Made by a program: the position numbers and the translations under genes
DNA from: Sclerurus mexicanus
Lineage: Eukaryota; Chordata; Aves; Passeriformes; Furnariidae
Assembly (NCBI GenBank): GCA_013396755.1
Contig: VWZF01006906.1
Coordinates: forward strand, 315,709 to 379,708
Length of the DNA: 64,000 bases
Direction: 5' to 3'
In this document: positions 61,501 through 64,000 of the stretch, piece by piece
Layout of the letters: each line of letters opens with the position of its first letter
Numbering within the stretch: position 1 is the stretch's first letter
Notes under the pieces: generated by a model
Databases searched by the model: none
Seen by the model: the letters and a program-made list of their open reading frames with translations, nothing else
Told to the model about the DNA's origin: nothing

Positions 61501-64000
61501 CAGGACTGAGCAGCACCTGTAATTTCACATCATTCAAACTAGCTTTTATCTCTCTTGACACAAATGCCAGACCCTTGTGTGCCCCTGAATGGGCTGCCGG
61601 CAAGAAACTGTGGCTGAGTGAGTTATGCCAGTGATCCTGAAGTCTGTCAGCCAGCATGGGCTTCCAGGGAAAGCGCAGGTTATGTTGGGACAGGAGAGAA
61701 AATCTGATGTGAGTATCTATTTTTTAAGATGAGGAGGCATTGGTTAATGCAGCTGCCTGAGCCCAGGTCAATTCTCACTCCAGATTTAAGGTTTTAGCTG
61801 GAATAAACTGTAAACAATAAAGCCTGTTATTTCACAGAACATAGCTATGACTAACACATTCGTTCTCCTCTTCCAGCAGAATGACCTATATTAGTTTTTG
61901 ATACAAAATTTTTCATGGGGAAAAATTTCCTCTTGAGTTGTGTTTTACTTGCATTCATTACATGCATTTTACTGGCAGAGAATTCTTTCTTTTAAACTGC
62001 ACCTTTCTTTCTATTTTCATTACTATTCAGAAAGCTCAGAAAATCTTACTAGAAGTACAGTCAGCTCACTGGCATTTGAAGAATGAGTGTCTTCCTGAGC
62101 AATCTAACATTTACATTTTTGTTTGCAATTTAAACCAGAAGAATCAATCTCTGTTTTAAAATGCAGTTCTGCTTGTTGTTTTACTGCTCCATGGTTAAGC
62201 CACCCCCAAGCCTTGGCCCAGCAAGTCTTGCACCTATGTACAACAGGTCATTTAAACAGCACCAGAGGGTCCCTGAGGCAGACTGGCCCCTCGGAGCACA
62301 CCAGGAAAGGGCAGATGCATTTTGGGCATTTCAGCAAACATTTGGAAAATGTGGCCAGGCTGCCATCGCTTGCCTGGAGTGACTGGAGTGTCTTCAGAAT
62401 CCCACGGCATAACTCTTCCAGCGTGAAGGAAGGTTGCAGGGGAATTCCCAACACATTCAGCAGTTACTTTCCTGCTTTACTCCAGGCTTTGCAGATGCAT
62501 GGTTCAGAATTAATCCCAGAGGCAAGCATGCCTAGCTATTTCTTGTTCATAAATATTGCCAGGTAAAGGGTTGCATAACTAAGAAGCACCATCAGGACCA
62601 AAAAGGGAAGGAAGATGTTCTGCTGGTGGGGAGAAGCCCCAGCTCTGTTTTCCACCTTTAAATGATATTGAATTAGTTTATTCAGCTGTTCCTTCCTATG
62701 TCTGCCCTTTTGAGGAGAAATCCACAGTCCCTGGAGGTTTCTGAATGGCACAGATATCTCGGACAGCCAGAGCAGACTTGGTATGTCAGGCCTGTCTGTC
62801 TTGCCAACAACAGAGTGCTTTGCTTTCTGCAAGGGAGTAGTCCAAACACTGGTCTCCTGCCCTAAATTGTCTAAGCATCTCCAAGCTTTGAGTCTCTTGT
62901 GTTGGAAATGCAGTTTCTCTATAGAAGAAACCAATCTATGGACCAGCAGTGAGTGCACCCACTGGGATAAAAGCTGCATCTCTTCATGTGTGCTTACATG
63001 CAAGGGGAAGCAGCCTCTGCTGTGGTCTCTCGCAACACCCTGGTAGGCAGGTGGGTTTAAAAAGTCATCTTTGTGTCCCAAGTAATTTGCCCAACCAAAA
63101 GAAAGAGCTCCATTTGAAACTTGTCAGGCCTTTCAGAAGAAACTTAGCCATGCTGAGCAGAGCTTTTGGAGACACAGAAGGAAGGCTTGTGAGCTGGAGC
63201 AGCCAAGCGCTGCCATTAATACCCTCAGACAGCTGTGGCTTCAGAGTCACCTCCCACTTCTTTGAACTGTTTTGCTTGTGCTGAAGCTGCATCTGCCCAA
63301 GATAAACTGTGCAGCCCTGATCTAGCTGTGGGGTCCGGCAAACTTCAGAGAGAAGCCATTGTCACACTCTGTCACGTTAATCGGGCTAGCAAGTCCCTGC
63401 TGCTGCCAGAAGTCCTTGTAAAATATACTCTAATTGGGCAATTTTACAAAGCTTACAAATTGTATGGGGGAAGGGACGCTTGGTCTTTTTTTAAAGCTGC
63501 TGGATTATAATGTCTCCTAACAGAGTAGTTATGGTTTAGTGTTACAGTCTTGCTTGGTTTGCTGAATTTGGCCTCTGGCTTAATCCGTCAGCTGCCATTA
63601 ATTCATGTGAACCATGCAATCAGATATATATGGGTCATTTTCATAGAAAATCATAAACAAGGGAAATTATCTGTTTAATGTACAGTTGGTGCTCCCCAAA
63701 CTGACCACTGTTTTCACAAGTAGCGCCTGGTGTGAAGTACCAAGTCTTGTACAAATGTACTCTTGTACAAGTCTAGGGAGAGACAAGACACAATGAAATC
63801 CCAAACAGTGAGTTCAGACAAGACCCTCAGAGCTGCCACCCAGAGCTCTTGCAAAAAAGATGCTCAAGAACATGTGCCCAGCTGCTGGGACCATCAGCAA
63901 CATCATGCAGGCTTAACCTCATTGCTTATCATCCTCGTTGTTTAGCCACTGCAGGGACCCTAATGCCTTTGTTGTTCACATTGTCATTTTTTATAGGAGC
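55600..64000. other. Intergenic DNA, G+C-richer, no gene recognised
   Basis: From about 55.6 kb the sequence has more G+C-rich stretches and a higher density of open frames above 100 codons on both strands (for example minus 55,619-56,008, plus 56,430-56,768, minus 57,023-57,403, minus 58,275-58,844, minus 62,536-63,081). These frames overlap other open frames, lack domains I recognise and have low-complexity Ser/Pro/His/Cys composition typical of chance translation. No CR1 tail or RNA gene was seen. Confidence 0.65.
59975..59994. repeat. Perfect G+C-rich 8-bp stem hairpin
   Basis: CCTGCCTG (59,975-59,982), tetraloop CTTT, CAGGCAGG (59,987-59,994). Stable compact inverted repeat within an AT-richer neighbourhood; function unknown. 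Confidence 0.8.

Noticed and set aside
1..64000. CRISPR arrays, operons, phage or plasmid features
   Set aside because: No regularly spaced repeats, ribosome-binding sites or dense same-strand coding; spliced exons and CR1 LINEs show a vertebrate nuclear genome.

Overview
The window is nuclear DNA from a vertebrate, almost certainly a bird. The evidence is (i) three well-spaced, GT-AG-bounded exons that translate into the C-terminal third of carboxypeptidase Q, separated by introns of about 10.5 kb and 27.7 kb; (ii) several CR1 LINE copies with typical avian CR1 ORF2 wording (FADDTKLGG, SDHE, LLESVQRKA-like) and the octamer-type 3' tails (ATTCTGTG and its complement) that mark CR1 in birds; (iii) AT-rich, CpG-poor background. 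Nothing points to a prokaryote, plasmid or virus, and species cannot be named from this sequence alone.

Layout. Positions 1-39,180 are the 3' part of CPQ on the + strand: end of an intron (1-80), exon A (81-172, catalytic Glu pair), intron (173-10,716) with one ancient CR1/L3-like scrap and one 5'-truncated CR1, exon B (10,717-10,918, zinc-ligand Asp), a long last intron (10,919-38,675) with a 2.1-kb CR1, two adjacent antisense CR1 pieces near 20.6-21.9 kb, a CR1 tail near 34.7 kb, telomere-like CCCTAA patches and microsatellites, and exon C (38,676-38,836, last zinc-ligand His and stop) followed by a roughly 340-nt 3' UTR with a canonical AATAAA and GU-rich downstream element. Positions 39,181-64,000 look intergenic: I recognise no gene there. 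Sequence from about 55.6 kb onward is visibly richer in G+C and carries longer chance-like open frames, which may mean it approaches another transcription unit.

Function. The only recognisable protein-coding gene is CPQ, a secreted or lysosomal M28-family dipeptidase. The three exons together supply the general-base Glu, the adjacent zinc Glu, the zinc Asp and the zinc His, so the part seen here looks intact. Everything else is intronic or intergenic sequence, dead LINE copies and simple repeats. I found no convincing undescribed system. The best follow-up items are the duplicated telomere-like patch at 29.4-29.55 kb, an isolated splice-bounded open segment at 45.8 kb, a poly(A) signal overlapping the CPQ stop codon, and the compositional change after 55.6 kb.
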